Positions 9,352-18,442 of a DNA stretch of 64,000 nt are shown one piece after another. Made by a program: the position numbers and the translations under genes. Numbering within the stretch: position 1 is the stretch's first letter; each line of letters opens with the position of its first letter. The DNA lies in the NCBI RefSeq assembly GCF_001544495.1, contig NZ_FCNZ02000012.1, positions 62,001-126,000 on the forward strand, read 5' to 3'. The notes below the pieces were generated by a model. That model worked only from the letters and a program-made list of their open reading frames with translations. It was not told where the DNA came from and made no database searches. This DNA is from Caballeronia telluris (GTDB taxonomy: Bacteria > Pseudomonadota > Gammaproteobacteria > Burkholderiales > Burkholderiaceae).

Positions 9352-11040
9352 TCAGAACGTGTTCCAGCCCTCGTTACCGCTCGCCGCCGGGCGCAGCGAC
9401 GGCGCGCGGACGTGTTTCGCGGCGACCGGCGGCGTCAAGGCCGCTCGCGCGGGCGCAGCGTGAGACGAACCGTGCGACGACCCGGCGAGCACGAAAAACG
9501 CCACCGTTTCGTTCAGTTGCCGCCCCTGTTCGTCGAGCGCGTGCGAGGCAGCCGCCGCCTCTTCCACGAGCGCCGCGTTCTGCTGCGTCACCTGGTCCAT
9601 CTGCGCGATGGCCTGGTTCACCTGCTCGATGCCGCGTCCCTGTTCGTCGGATGCCGCCGCGATCTCCTGCATGATGTCGGTCACGCGCGCGACCGCTTGC
9701 GTCACTTCCGCCATCGTCTTGCCCGCGTCCTCGGCGAGCGTCGAGCCGTCCTGCACCTTTTCCACCGAACTCGCGATCAGGTCCTTGATCTCCTTCGCCG
9801 CCGTCGACGAGCGCTGCGCGAGGCTGCGGACTTCGCTTGCGACCACGGCAAAGCCGCGTCCCTGTTCGCCCGCCCGCGCCGCCTCGACGGCCGCGTTCAA
9901 CGCGAGGATGTTGGTCTGGAACGCGATGCCTTCGATGATCCCGGTGATGTCCGCGATCTTCGACGAGCTTTCGCTGATGCCGTGCATCGTGTCGACCACG
10001 CGCCCGACGACTTCGCTGCCCTTGTTCGCCACCGCCGACGCGTTGAGCGCGAGCGTGCTCGCCTGCTGCGCGTTCTCGGTGTTCTGCTTCACGGTCGACG
10101 TGAGTTCTTCCATGCTCGCGGCGGTTTCCTCGAGCGAAGCGGCCTGTTCCTCGGTGCGCTGGCTGAGGTCGGTATTGCCCGTCGCGATTTCCTTCGCCGC
10201 GCCGCCGATGGCGCCGCTGCTGGTGCGCACGCGGCCGACGGTCTCGGTCAGGCGGTCGTTCATTTCGCGCAGCGCGTGCATCAGCGCGCCGACTTCGTCC
10301 TTCGAATCCACGACGATCGTGCTGCGCAGGTCGCCGCGCGCCACCGTGCGGGCGATGTCGACCGCGACGCCGATCGGCCGCGTGACCGAACGCGTGATCG
10401 ACACGCCGGACACGACCGCGAGCAGCACGGCGAACACCGACAGCGAAAACAGCACGTCGCGCCGCGTCTCGTAGGCGCGCTGATAGTCGTTCACGATCAC
10501 TTCGCGGCGTGCGCGCGTATAGCTGGCGTAGGCATCCGTCGCCTTCACGAGCGTGGCGAGGAGCGGGCGGCACTCGTCGTCCATCTTCGCAATCGCCTCC
10601 TCGCGGTTGCCGGCGAGCGCGAGGCCGACGATGTCGGTCGCAACCGGACCATAGAGCCCCTCCACGCGATCCATCTCCGCAACGAGACTGCGCGCCTTTT
10701 CGCTCGTATCCGTGGCGGCGGCGATCATGTCCTTCAACTGCTTGAGCTTCGCTTTCACGTCGTCGTGGGCGCGCAGGACCTCGGCCTTTTCGAGTTCGAC
10801 GTCGGCGGGCGTCTTCACCAGTACCAGATTGCGGGCCGCAATCGCGCGACCGTCCACCGCGGCACGCAACTGCTCCGCGACGTCGGCGCGCGCGTTGATG
10901 CCGTTCACGTAGTGCGAGAATCCGTCGGTGGCGGTGCCGAGCGCGCTCAGCGACATGCCCGCGATCACAAGGACGAGCACCGCCATGACGCCGAAGCCCG
11001 CGATGAGCTTGTTCTTGATTGTGATGTTCTTCAGACCCAC
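9352..11040 (-). CDS. Methyl-accepting chemotaxis protein
   Basis: The 562-residue receptor has a first membrane helix ([21 protein letters not shown]), a four-helix-bundle type periplasmic part of about 150 residues, and a second helix ([19 protein letters not shown]). A HAMP domain and a long signalling domain follow. The hairpin tip reads [22 protein letters not shown] (given in part); the methylation regions contain [20 protein letters not shown] (given in part). It ends in GWNTF, which resembles the xWxxF tether bound by CheR and CheB. The start is taken as GTG 11040, behind GGAGAGA. An ATG at 11058 adds six residues but has no clear ribosome site. The ligand is unknown. Confidence 0.88.
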   Translation of the reverse strand: MGLKNITIKNKLIAGFGVMAVLVLVIAGMSLSALGTATDGFSHYVNGINARADVAEQLRAAVDGRAIAARNLVLVKTPADVELEKAEVLRAHDDVKAKLKQLKDMIAAATDTSEKARSLVAEMDRVEGLYGPVATDIVGLALAGNREEAIAKMDDECRPLLATLVKATDAYASYTRARREVIVNDYQRAYETRRDVLFSLSVFAVLLAVVSGVSITRSVTRPIGVAVDIARTVARGDLRSTIVVDSKDEVGALMHALREMNDRLTETVGRVRTSSGAIGGAAKEIATGNTDLSQRTEEQAASLEETAASMEELTSTVKQNTENAQQASTLALNASAVANKGSEVVGRVVDTMHGISESSSKIADITGIIEGIAFQTNILALNAAVEAARAGEQGRGFAVVASEVRSLAQRSSTAAKEIKDLIASSVEKVQDGSTLAEDAGKTMAEVTQAVARVTDIMQEIAAASDEQGRGIEQVNQAIAQMDQVTQQNAALVEEAAAASHALDEQGRQLNETVAFFVLAGSSHGSSHAAPARAALTPPVAAKHVRAPSLRPAASGNEGWNTF

Positions 11041-11078
11041 GTGTCTCTCCGTGTCCATTCGGACGAAGGCGCCTATCC

Positions 11079-11097
11079 GCCGGCCGAAAAGGCCGGC
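11079..11097. promoter_or_regulatory. Stem-loop in chemoreceptor leader
   Basis: GCCGGCC at 11079-11085 and GGCCGGC at 11091-11097 form a perfect 7-bp hairpin 39 nt upstream of the likely GTG start of the chemoreceptor. Its role is unknown. Confidence 0.4.
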
Positions 11098-11186
11098 TGT
11101 CGATGTCCGACCGGGTGCCGCGGCCCTGCGGTCCGATTCGGTGCTCTTAGGGATATAACGACACCGATACAAATGTCTGAAGGGAA

Positions 11187-11264
11187 GGTGGACAAAACCA
11201 TATTGCATCGTTTGCGGACAGGCGATCTGGGATGCTATCTTTCCTGGCGTTCCTTTTGTCCACC
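11187..11264. promoter_or_regulatory. Paired 11-bp inverted repeat upstream of PLP enzyme gene
   Basis: GGTGGACAAAA (11187-11197) and TTTTGTCCACC (11254-11264) are exact inverse copies 56 nt apart. They lie in the divergent region just ahead of the PLP enzyme start at 11284. They look like two operator half-sites or a looping pair. No regulator gene adjoins. Confidence 0.4.
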
Positions 11265-11283
11265 CTAAACGACACGCTCCAGC

Positions 11284-12534
11284 ATGCCGCAACTCGACTA
11301 CCGCCTGCCCGAATTCGATGCCGCACTTGGCACGCTGCCCGTCACGCCGACGGCGAACATCGCCGGCGACGAGCCCTACTGGAGCGCCGTGCGCGCGCTC
11401 TACCGCCAGTCGGACGCGCTCGTCAACCTGGAGAACGGCTTCTGGGGCGCGATGGCAGAACCGGTGAAGGCGATGTTTCTGCACTGGACAGAACGAGTCA
11501 ACTTCGAAACCACGCTGCTCGTGCGGCAGCACTGGCCGCAAATCATGGACGGCGTGCGCGGGAAGGTGGCGCAAGCGATGGGCTGCGGGATCGACGAAAT
11601 CGAGCTCACGCGCAACGCGACCGAAGCGCTGCTCGCGCTCGTCAGCGGCTATAACCGGCTCGAACCCGGCGATACCGTGCTCTACAGCGACCTCGACTAC
11701 CCGTGCGGCCGCGACGCGATGGAGTGGCTGCGCGAGCGCCGGGGCGTCACGCCCGTGCGCCTGACGATTCCCGAGCCCGCCACGCGAGAAAATGTCCTCG
11801 ACACTTACGCCGCCGCGCTGCGCGCGCATCCGCGCACGCGGCTCGTGTTGCTCTCGCATGTGTGCTTCGCGACGGGTCTGGTGATGCCGGTGCGCGACAT
11901 CGCCGCGATGGCCGAGGCGGCGGGCGCCGGCGTGATCGTCGACGCGGCGCATTCGTGGGGCATGCTCGACTTCGATGTGCCGGATCTCGGCGCGCCGTTT
12001 GCGGCGCTGAACCTGCACAAGTGGATCGGCGCGCCGCTCGGTTGCGGCGCGGTGTATATCCGGCGCGGCAGTCTCGATGCGATCGACCCCTATCTCGGCG
12101 ACCGCACCTGGCCCGCCAGCGACATCCGCTCGCGCGTGCACACCGGATCGCCGAATTTCGCCGCGTGGCTGACCGTGCCCGCCGCGCTGGAATTGCACGG
12201 GAAAATCGGCGCGCATGCGAAGGAGGCGCGCCTGCGCGCGCTGAGGAACGCGTGGGCCGAGCCCGCGCGCGCCTTGCCCGGCGTGCAGATCATGACGCCC
12301 GCCGATCCGTCGATGACGGCGGGCATTACGTCGTTCCGGCTGCACGGGCGCACGTCGAAGGCAGACAACGACGCGATCGTCGCGGCGCTGCGCGAGCGTT
12401 TCGGCGTGTTCACGGTGGCGCGTCCCGGGCCTGACGCCGGCGAAGTCGTGCGGGTCACGCCAGGCGTTTTCACGCGCATGCAGGACGTCGAGCGCCTGCT
12501 CGAAGGTCTTTCAGTGCTGGCGCGCGAGGGCTAG
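11284..12534 (+). CDS. Class V aminotransferase-fold PLP enzyme
   Basis: The 416-residue protein has the fold type I, class V layout: the helix [18 protein letters not shown], the PLP-ring Asp in [15 protein letters not shown], and the Schiff-base Lys in [18 protein letters not shown]. It resembles isopenicillin-N epimerase and cysteine-desulfurase-like proteins (EgtE type), but it lacks a catalytic Cys loop typical of IscS. I cannot assign a substrate. The gene stands divergent to the chemoreceptor. Its stop codon overlaps by 4 nt the stop of the convergent sirtuin gene. Confidence 0.8.
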   Translation: MPQLDYRLPEFDAALGTLPVTPTANIAGDEPYWSAVRALYRQSDALVNLENGFWGAMAEPVKAMFLHWTERVNFETTLLVRQHWPQIMDGVRGKVAQAMGCGIDEIELTRNATEALLALVSGYNRLEPGDTVLYSDLDYPCGRDAMEWLRERRGVTPVRLTIPEPATRENVLDTYAAALRAHPRTRLVLLSHVCFATGLVMPVRDIAAMAEAAGAGVIVDAAHSWGMLDFDVPDLGAPFAALNLHKWIGAPLGCGAVYIRRGSLDAIDPYLGDRTWPASDIRSRVHTGSPNFAAWLTVPAALELHGKIGAHAKEARLRALRNAWAEPARALPGVQIMTPADPSMTAGITSFRLHGRTSKADNDAIVAALRERFGVFTVARPGPDAGEVVRVTPGVFTRMQDVERLLEGLSVLAREG

Positions 12535-13361
12535 CGCGCCAGTTCGCGCGCGTCCAGCCGCTCGATCAGCGCACCGAGCGCCGCCGCGCAGGGCTGTTCC
12601 GCTTTCACCGCGAAGAGCGCATCGGCGCGGGTGCGGCCGATGTTGATCGCCGCGATCGGCTTGCCCGCGCGATGCGCCCACTCGGCGAAGCGATACCCCG
12701 AATACACCATCAGCGACGACCCGAGCACGAGCATCGCGTCGGCGGCTTCGAGCGCGCGGGCGGCATCGTCGACGAGGGCGCGCGGCACGCTCTCGCCGAA
12801 AAACACGACGTCGGGCTTCAGCACGCCGCCGCAAAGCTGGCAGGCGGGCACGTCGAACGCGGCGAAATCGAGGTCTTCGATTTGCGCATCGCCGTCCGGC
12901 ACCGCGGGCGCGGTGAGGCCCGCGAACGCCGGATTGGCCGCCTCCAGCATGCGCTGCACCGCCGCCCGCGGATGCTGCGCGCCGCAGTCGAGGCAACGCA
13001 CGCGCCCGATATTGCCGTGCAGTTCGATGACGTCGGCATTGCCCGCGCGCGTGTGCAATCCGTCGACGTTCTGCGTCACGAGCCGCGCAATCCGTCCGCG
13101 CGACGCCAGCGCGCGCACCGCGTGATGCGCCGCGTTCGGCTCGGCGCCCGCGACCACCGGCCAGCCGATCAGGCTGCGCGCCCAGTAACGGCGGCGGGCG
13201 TGATCGGAATTGAGGAACTCCTGCAGCAGAATCGGCGAGCGGCCGGTACGCTGGCCCTCGCGGTCGCGGTAACACGGGATGCCGGAATCCGTGCTGATGC
13301 CCGCGCCGGACAGCACGAAAAGACGCGGATGCCGCTCGACGAAATCGAAAAGATCGTTCAC
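12531..13361 (-). CDS. NAD-dependent protein deacetylase (SIR2 family)
   Basis: The 276-residue sirtuin has the NAD site LSGAGISTDSGIPCYRD, the TQNVDGLH strand and the catalytic His in ELHGN (H115). Zinc ligands are C123 and C126 (CLDC) and C174 and C177 (CQLC). It ends with GSSLMVYSG and NIGRTRAD. Class II-type insertion residues follow the first zinc pair. GTG 13361, behind AGAGGA, gives the compact start MNDLFDFVERH. A TTG at 13394 would add 11 residues. It removes acyl groups from protein lysines with NAD. Confidence 0.88.
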   Translation of the reverse strand: MNDLFDFVERHPRLFVLSGAGISTDSGIPCYRDREGQRTGRSPILLQEFLNSDHARRRYWARSLIGWPVVAGAEPNAAHHAVRALASRGRIARLVTQNVDGLHTRAGNADVIELHGNIGRVRCLDCGAQHPRAAVQRMLEAANPAFAGLTAPAVPDGDAQIEDLDFAAFDVPACQLCGGVLKPDVVFFGESVPRALVDDAARALEAADAMLVLGSSLMVYSGYRFAEWAHRAGKPIAAINIGRTRADALFAVKAEQPCAAALGALIERLDARELAR

Positions 13362-13466
13362 TGCCGGTGTCCTCTGCGTTGCGACTCGTTGCAATATATG
13401 ACGAAGCCACGCGCCGCGCTCGGCCGCCCTACCGGCCTTACCAATTCCATCCGAAGAACAACTGGC

Positions 13467-13495
13467 TTGACCAAATCGCGCGAGATCGCTAGATT
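13467..13495 (+). promoter_or_regulatory. Sigma-70-type promoter of the dehydrogenase gene with repeated half-sites
   Basis: TTGACC (13467-13472), a 17-nt spacer and TAGATT (13490-13495) fit a housekeeping promoter 33 nt ahead of the start codon. Two related elements, ACCGGCCTTACCAAT and ACTGGCTTGACCAAA, repeat ACCAA half-sites across the -35 region, as GntR-type sugar-acid operators do. The regulator is not known. Confidence 0.45.
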
Positions 13496-13527
13496 AGGCC
13501 TCGCCCCACATTATTCTGAGACAAAAC

Positions 13528-14538
13528 ATGCTGACTGTGATTTGCGAAACGCCCGGCCTGCTGCGCGCCGAACAACGCGACAAGCCGCAACGCGGCGAGG
13601 ATGAAGTGCTGCTGCGCGTGAAGCGCGTCGGCGTCTGCGGCACCGACCTGCACATTTTCACCGGCAACCAGCCGTATCTCGCCTATCCGCGCGTGATGGG
13701 GCACGAACTATCCGGCGTGATCGAGGAAGCCGATCCGGCAAGCGGACTCCAGGCCGGCGACCCGGTCTACGTGATGCCGTACCTGTCGTGCGGCAAATGC
13801 ATCGCGTGCCGCCAAGGCAAGACGAACTGCTGCGTGAACATCCAGGTGCTCGGCGTGCATCGCGACGGCGCGTTCACCGAATATCTCACGCTGCCCGCGC
13901 AGTTCGTCCACAAGGCCGACGGCGTCTCGCTCGACGAAGCCGCGATGATCGAATTCCTCGCGATCGGCGCGCACGCCGTACGCCGCGCCGACGTGCAGGC
14001 GGGCCAGCGCGTGCTCGTCGTGGGGACGGGGCCGATCGGCATGGCGGCGCTCACGTTCGCGCGCCTGCGCGGCGCGACGGTCACCGCGCTCGACACGCGC
14101 GAGGACCGGCTGGCGTTCTGCCGCCGCGAACTGAAGGCGCACTCGACCGTGCAGATTGGCGAAGGCGACAAGGACGAACTCTCGCGCCTCACCGACGGCG
14201 AATTCTTCGACGTCGTCTTCGACGCCACCGGGAACGCGCGCGCGATGGAGCGCGGCTTCGAATTCATCGCGCACGGCGGCAAATACGTGCTGGTGTCGAT
14301 CGTGCCGGAGCGCATTTCGTTCGCCGATCCGGAGTTCCACAAGCGCGAAGCGACGCTCATCGCGAGCCGCAACGCGACGCCGGAAGACTTCGAAACCGTG
14401 CTCGCCGCGATGCGCGCGGGCGAAGTGCCGAGTGCGGCGCTCAACACGCACCGCCTGCAACTCGCCGACGTCCCCGCCGAATTCTCCGGCCTGCTCGATC
14501 CGAAGGCGGGCGTCGTGAAGGCGATCGTCGAGTGCTGA
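13528..14538 (+). CDS. Zinc-dependent alcohol dehydrogenase family, sugar-acid type
   Basis: The 336-residue medium-chain dehydrogenase has the catalytic zinc site GVCGTDLHIF (C37) and MGHE (H59, E60). The structural zinc loop is C88, C91, C94 and C102. The Rossmann motif is VVGTGPIGM. Overall it looks like the L-galactonate/L-idonate 5-dehydrogenase branch (E. coli LgoD/YjjN type), which oxidises C5 of hexonates with NAD. The operator-like ACCAA repeats upstream fit a GntR-controlled sugar-acid gene. The substrate assignment is by resemblance only. It stands alone between the sirtuin and a GFA-family gene. Confidence 0.78.
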   Translation: MLTVICETPGLLRAEQRDKPQRGEDEVLLRVKRVGVCGTDLHIFTGNQPYLAYPRVMGHELSGVIEEADPASGLQAGDPVYVMPYLSCGKCIACRQGKTNCCVNIQVLGVHRDGAFTEYLTLPAQFVHKADGVSLDEAAMIEFLAIGAHAVRRADVQAGQRVLVVGTGPIGMAALTFARLRGATVTALDTREDRLAFCRRELKAHSTVQIGEGDKDELSRLTDGEFFDVVFDATGNARAMERGFEFIAHGGKYVLVSIVPERISFADPEFHKREATLIASRNATPEDFETVLAAMRAGEVPSAALNTHRLQLADVPAEFSGLLDPKAGVVKAIVEC

Positions 14539-14563
14539 GGCGCGGCCGCGCGTCGCGCTCAGG

Positions 14564-14974
14564 CTAAGGCGCCGCTTCCGGGTACTGCGGGCGCCCTTGC
14601 GCGTCGTGCCACGGTTCGCGGTGCTTGGTCCAGATCTCGTAGGTCGGCGGATAGAGGCCGACTTCGTCGAATAGGCCGGTCGGGATTTCGACTTCGGGCA
14701 CGCCGTCGAACGCGAGATACACCGGCGATCCGCAGATCGCGCAGTGGTGCCGCCGGCCCGTCGCCGAACTCGACCACGCGCGGGTCTCGCCGGCGAACTG
14801 CGCGGCGTCGCGCGCGAAGATTGCATAGACGCCGAACGGCGCGCCGTGAATCTTCCTGCACGTCATGCAGTGGCACAGGTTCACTTCGAGCGGTGCAGCG
14901 CTCACCCGGATGCGCACAGCGCCGCATGCACAGCCGCCTTTGTGAATCGTTTGCTGGCGGGTCGGTTCGTCCAT
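14564..14974 (-). CDS. GFA family zinc protein
   Basis: The 136-residue protein has the Mss4-like beta-tent signature of glutathione-dependent formaldehyde-activating enzyme (GFA) proteins. The paired zinc motifs are GGCACGAVRIRV, NLCHCMTCRKIHGAPFG and HHCAICGSPVYL. Most members are of unknown function, and formaldehyde activity should not be assumed. A GGAGCAAGA motif precedes the ATG. It converges with the zinc dehydrogenase gene. Confidence 0.85.
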   Translation of the reverse strand: MDEPTRQQTIHKGGCACGAVRIRVSAAPLEVNLCHCMTCRKIHGAPFGVYAIFARDAAQFAGETRAWSSSATGRRHHCAICGSPVYLAFDGVPEVEIPTGLFDEVGLYPPTYEIWTKHREPWHDAQGRPQYPEAAP

Positions 14975-15163
14975 TCTTGCTCCTTTGCCTGTTCATTGCG
15001 CTGACGGATGCTCGCGTTCAGGGGCGCGCGAGCATCGTTTCCGATGATTGCACGCGTGCGGATGCAACGGCATCTTCTACATTCATCGCCGACAAACTTT
15101 TCGTTCGGAATCCGTGACATATCTGGCCGGCGCGGCGATCGGCGCGGGCGCCAAACTTGCTAG

Positions 15164-15290
15164 CAGCAGACATTGCAGCGGCGCAAACTGCGCATCCTGC
15201 CTTCGGACGCCAAGGTCGACGCCCAGCCGCTTTACGTCACGAATCTGACGATTGGCACGGCGGCGTACAACGTCGTCTACGTCGCGACGC
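15164..15290 (+). pseudogene. Fragment of a PQQ-type beta-propeller protein gene
   Basis: Plus-strand codons from 15164 read QQTLQRRKLRILPSDAKVDA and then QPLYVTNLTIGTAAYNVVYV (about 42 codons). The run starts right after a TAG and breaks off at the end of the DeoR gene. The phrase K-V-D-A-Q-P-L-Y-V followed by N-V-V-Y-V-A-T is the hallmark of exported PQQ-repeat/propeller proteins. Those continue with H-D-S-V-Y-A-F, which is absent here. There is no start codon and no downstream remainder, so this is a decayed internal fragment. Confidence 0.6.
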
Positions 15291-16046
15291 TCACGCCCGC
15301 ACGACGGAGACGCCCGCCGCCGCGAGCGGGTCGGTGAGCGCGGCGGGCGTGTTGCGCTCGACCACGAGGGTGCTCGCCATCGCGATCTCGCCGATCTTGT
15401 ACTGCGACGCCGCGTTGATCTTGTCCGACGAGGCCAGCACGACCGTCTCGGCGGCATGGGCAGCGAGTGCGCGCTTCATGTAGGCCTCTTCGAGATCGCC
15501 GGTGGAAAAGCCGGCGCTGGCGTGCACGCCCGTCACGCCCATGAAGAAGAGATCGGCGCGAATGTGCGAGAGCGCTTCGAGCGCGGCCGCGCCGACCGTC
15601 ACGATCGAATGCTTGAAGAGCCGTCCGCCGATCACGACGACCTCGATCGACGGATGGTCGACCAGTTCTATCGCGATGCTCGGGCTATGGGTAACGACGG
15701 TCGCGCGCAAGCCGCGCGGCAAGTAGCGCGCGAGCTGCACGCACGTCGTCCCGCCGTCGACAATCACGACCTGCCCTTCTCCGACCATTTCCGCCGCCGC
15801 TTTCGCGACAGCGCGCTTCGCCTCCGATTCGATGGATTGGCGCTGCGCGAAATCGGCCGTCGCGGGCGATGCCGGCAGCGCGCCGCCGTGTACGCGCTGC
15901 AATAGCCCCTCGCCTGCCATCTCGCGCAGATCGCGCCGCACGGTGTCTTCCGACACGCCGAATGCGTCGGCGAGCGCTTTCGCCACCACCTGGCCGTCGC
16001 GCGCGAGCGCTTCGAGGATCGCTTTCTTTCTCTGTGAGGTCAGCAT
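15291..16046 (-). CDS. DeoR/GlpR-family transcriptional regulator
   Basis: The 251-residue protein has an N-terminal DeoR helix-turn-helix (SQRKKAILEALARDG, then DAFGVSEDTVRRDLREMAGE and LQRVHGGAL). A C-terminal DeoR sensor domain follows, with VDGGTT and the TVGAAALEAL, FMGVTGV and DLEEAYMKRAL motifs that bind phosphorylated sugars. A second ATG lies two codons upstream (16052); the 16046 start has GGA at -9. It is divergent from nudK across a 100-nt AT-richer gap, and probably controls itself and perhaps nudK. It is not adjacent to the glp transporter operon at 34-40 kb. Confidence 0.85.
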   Translation of the reverse strand: MLTSQRKKAILEALARDGQVVAKALADAFGVSEDTVRRDLREMAGEGLLQRVHGGALPASPATADFAQRQSIESEAKRAVAKAAAEMVGEGQVVIVDGGTTCVQLARYLPRGLRATVVTHSPSIAIELVDHPSIEVVVIGGRLFKHSIVTVGAAALEALSHIRADLFFMGVTGVHASAGFSTGDLEEAYMKRALAAHAAETVVLASSDKINAASQYKIGEIAMASTLVVERNTPAALTDPLAAAGVSVVRA

Positions 16047-16146
16047 CGGCATCCGTCGGGTGCATGTGTATGCACGAAATTTCTTGTTTTTACACGAACC
16101 TGCACGATACCATGCGAACGTGTTTTTCTCACAGCGGAGCACGCGC

Positions 16147-16737
16147 ATGTCGACACCGACCGCAGAGCGAGTACGCATTATCGAGACCGAGGTTCTTTCC
16201 GAAGACTGGTATGTGCTCAAGAAAACGACGTTCGACTTCCTGCGCCGCGACAACGTCTGGCAACGGCAGAGCCGTGAAACCTACGATCGCGGCAACGGCG
16301 CGACCATCCTGCTCTTCGATCCGCTTCGCGAGACGGTCGTCCTGACGCGGCAGTTCCGGCTGCCGGCGTTCGTCAACGGACACGACGGCATGCTGATCGA
16401 AACGCCTGCGGGCTTGCTCGACGCGGCATCGCCCGAAGAGCGCATCCGCGCGGAACTGGAGGAAGAGACGGGTTATCGCGTGCGCGACGTGGAGAAGGTC
16501 TTCGAGGCGTTCATGAGCCCCGGTTCGGTGACCGAGAAGCTGTATTTCTTCGTCGCCTATTACGATTCGGCGTCGCGGATCGCGCAGGGCGGCGGCGTGG
16601 CATCCGAGGGAGAGGACATCGAAGTGATCGAACCGACGCTCGATCAGGCGCTCGGCATGATTGGGCGCGGCGAGATCGTCGACGGCAAGACCATCATGCT
16701 GCTGCACCACCTCGCGTTGCAGCGCGCGAGAAAATGA
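16147..16737 (+). CDS. nudK: GDP-mannose pyrophosphatase NudK-type Nudix hydrolase
   Basis: The 196-residue protein follows E. coli NudK along its length: VLSEDWYVLKKTTFDF, then RETYDRGNGATILLFDP, VVLTRQFRLPAFVNG and PGSVTEKLYFFVAYY. The Nudix box reads AGLLDAASPEERIRAELEEE and continues TGY. E103, E106 and E107 are kept; the usual Glu six residues after the first Gly is Ser. NudK hydrolyses GDP-mannose and related nucleotide sugars. A GGAG lies 8 nt upstream of the start. It is divergent from the DeoR regulator. Confidence 0.87.
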   Translation: MSTPTAERVRIIETEVLSEDWYVLKKTTFDFLRRDNVWQRQSRETYDRGNGATILLFDPLRETVVLTRQFRLPAFVNGHDGMLIETPAGLLDAASPEERIRAELEEETGYRVRDVEKVFEAFMSPGSVTEKLYFFVAYYDSASRIAQGGGVASEGEDIEVIEPTLDQALGMIGRGEIVDGKTIMLLHHLALQRARK

Positions 16738-16740
16738 AAC

Positions 16741-16768
16741 GCGCGGACGGGGCTCGCCCGGTCCGCGC
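16741..16768. terminator. Bidirectional hairpin between convergent genes
   Basis: GCGCGGAC (16741-16748) pairs with GTCCGCGC (16761-16768), with further GGG/CCC pairing inside. It lies 4 nt after the nudK stop, between convergent genes. Confidence 0.55.
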
Positions 16769-16789
16769 GCATCGGGCGAGACGCGGCGC

Positions 16790-17326
16790 TCAGCGCACGA
16801 AGTAGCCCTTGCCCTGCATGCAGTCGCCGTAAGCGCGCCAGTAGCGCGCCATCGGCGGCTCGGGCGGCGGCAGCGGCGGCATCTTCATCTCCGCGTAGGC
16901 GGCATCCGATGCGCCGCTCGCGCCGGCCGTCGACGCTGCGCCAGGACCGGACGCGGCGCCAGGCATCGACGCACCCGCGACCATTGCCGCTGATGCGCCG
17001 CTCGCCGGCATCGCCGCGCTGGCGGACATCGGCGCCGATGCAGCCGAAGCGGCAACCGCACCGGACGCGCTCGGCGGCAGCGGCGGCTCGACGGGCCGCG
17101 GCGCCACGAGCGGGCGTGCTTCGCGCGGCTGATCGCGCGGCGCGGTCTGCGGCTCGCGCGCCATGACGACGCGTGTGTTCTGGTTGGCGTAGGCGTAACA
17201 GGCGGCGTTATCGACGGCCTGCTGGCCTGCGCTCTGGCTGCGGCCGGGCAAAGTCAGCGGCTGCTGCGCGAGCGCGACGCCGCTGGCGGCGAGCAGTGCG
17301 ATTCCGGCAAAGGTGGACAGTCTCAT
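16790..17326 (-). CDS. Exported Ala/Pro-rich protein of unknown function
   Basis: The 178-residue protein has a signal peptide (RLSTFAGIALLAASGVALAQ). A short N-terminal segment with one Cys (NAACYAYANQN) comes next, then a low-complexity Ala/Ser/Pro/Met stretch (about residues 75-140). The C-terminal part is conserved-looking: PPLPPPEPPMARYWRAYGDC and then MQGKGYFVR. The single Cys at each end could form a disulfide in the periplasm. The first ATG of the open frame lies at 17512, but ATG 17326 gives the signal peptide. I do not recognise a named family. Confidence 0.7.
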   Translation of the reverse strand: MRLSTFAGIALLAASGVALAQQPLTLPGRSQSAGQQAVDNAACYAYANQNTRVVMAREPQTAPRDQPREARPLVAPRPVEPPLPPSASGAVAASAASAPMSASAAMPASGASAAMVAGASMPGAASGPGAASTAGASGASDAAYAEMKMPPLPPPEPPMARYWRAYGDCMQGKGYFVR

Positions 17327-17584
17327 TGGCGTGCGAACCCCGAAGCGGTGTTTTGTAATCGTAGCGGCGGTGGTCGGCACATGGCGGCTCGGCTTGTCGT
17401 TCGAGCCCCCTTTGGTTGCCGCCCGGCCTGCAGTCAAGGATACCGTTCCTGCGTGGCATGCCACGCCAGAAGCACCGGCTTCTTCCGCCATTTTCGTGCA
17501 TTCCGGCTGCATGAGACGCCCGCCCGCATGAATCGCCGCAAGCCGACTGTTCGCTGCGGCACGTACGACAACCGCCGTCAGCGA

Positions 17585-17809
17585 TCAGCCGCGGCAGTCC
17601 ACCCACGCGTGTGCCCAGCGGCACGAATGGACGAGCGCGTCCTGTTCGTCGTCGAAATAATCGAGGACGTGGAACTGGTAGCGCGCTGCCTCGCCCGTGC
17701 CGTCGCGGCGTTCGAGCAGGAGGTCGGATGAGAACGATCCGTCAGGCAAACGATGTGCCGACGGCAATACTTTGTAGCCGTTGTAGTTATGAATATTTGA
17801 GTTTTGCAT
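17585..17809 (-). CDS. Small conserved-type protein, unknown function
   Basis: The 74-residue frame (starting MQNSNIHNYNGYKVLPSAHR, with DGSFSSDLLLERRDG and FHVLDYFDDEQDALVHSCRW later) has normal codon bias and no signal peptide. Its pattern resembles small unnamed burkholderial proteins. ATG 17809 is preferred over the upstream ATG at 17863, which adds 18 unrelated residues. The stretches on either side (17327-17584 and 17810-18060) show no gene. Confidence 0.6.
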   Translation of the reverse strand: MQNSNIHNYNGYKVLPSAHRLPDGSFSSDLLLERRDGTGEAARYQFHVLDYFDDEQDALVHSCRWAHAWVDCRG

Positions 17810-18003
17810 GATGGTGCGAGCGCACGCGGGGGTCGCGGCAAAGCATGCCGGCCACAGGCGCAACGCTGGATTTAAAGCCTGAATGAACCGCTAGAAGATG
17901 CGAGAAAAAACGCTGGGATATGCTGAAGGGGCGCTGCGATGGTGTACCGCCTGGGCGGCAACCTTGCTGGGAGCTAAGAGGCTCCGCGAGGTTCAGCTAC
18001 AGT

Positions 18004-18030
18004 CGCGGACCGATGGTTCGATCCGCGACG
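18004..18030. terminator. Possible stem-loop downstream of cspA
   Basis: TCGCGGA and TCCGCGA form a 7-bp inverted repeat about 30-55 nt after the cspA stop. There is no T-run. Confidence 0.35.
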
Positions 18031-18060
18031 AGCGTTGTATCTACTACTTACAGCGCGTGA

Positions 18061-18264
18061 TTACAGCGGCGTGATGTTCGACGCTTGCAGACCCTTCGGG
18101 CCTTGCTTGGTTTCGAAGCTGACCTTCTGGTTTTCCGCGAGGGTCTTGAAGCCTTCGCTTCGGATCTCGGAGAAATGCGCGAAGAGGTCGTCACCGCCCT
18201 TATCCGGGGTGATGAAGCCGAAGCCCTTGCTGTCGTTGAACCACTTGACGGTACCGGTATCCAT
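18061..18264 (-). CDS. cspA: Cold-shock domain protein (CspA family)
   Basis: The 67-residue protein is a single cold-shock domain. It has [16 protein letters not shown] (RNP1 KGFGFI), DLFAHFSEI (RNP2, with Leu where Val is usual) and the final [13 protein letters not shown]. It binds single-stranded RNA or DNA. AAGGAA lies upstream of the ATG. More than 150 nt of gene-free DNA upstream leaves room for the long structured leader common in cold-shock genes. Confidence 0.93.
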   Translation of the reverse strand: MDTGTVKWFNDSKGFGFITPDKGGDDLFAHFSEIRSEGFKTLAENQKVSFETKQGPKGLQASNITPL

Positions 18265-18442
18265 GAGAATTCCTTGAGTAAAAAAATTAAAACCATCCCG
18301 AACGGGACGAGAGAAGCATCAAGGAAGGGAGAGAGGACAACAAATACCGCAGGCGGAGGATGATGAACGACAATCGGGCTTCTTGAACACTTCGACCCGA
18401 ACGTTACGTGTTCTCTGATTGACTGTCAAGCGAATTCGGTGC

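Noticed and set aside
9352..12345. 997-residue open frame fusing a chemoreceptor to a long Arg/His-rich N-terminus
   Set aside because: The N-terminal half is antisense to the PLP enzyme gene and has no coding character. The receptor starts at 11040.
17935..18032. Possible tRNA: GGTTCGATCC resembles a T-loop
   Set aside because: The flanking bases do not form a T-arm stem, and no acceptor or anticodon arms fit. It is more simply part of a 7-bp stem-loop.
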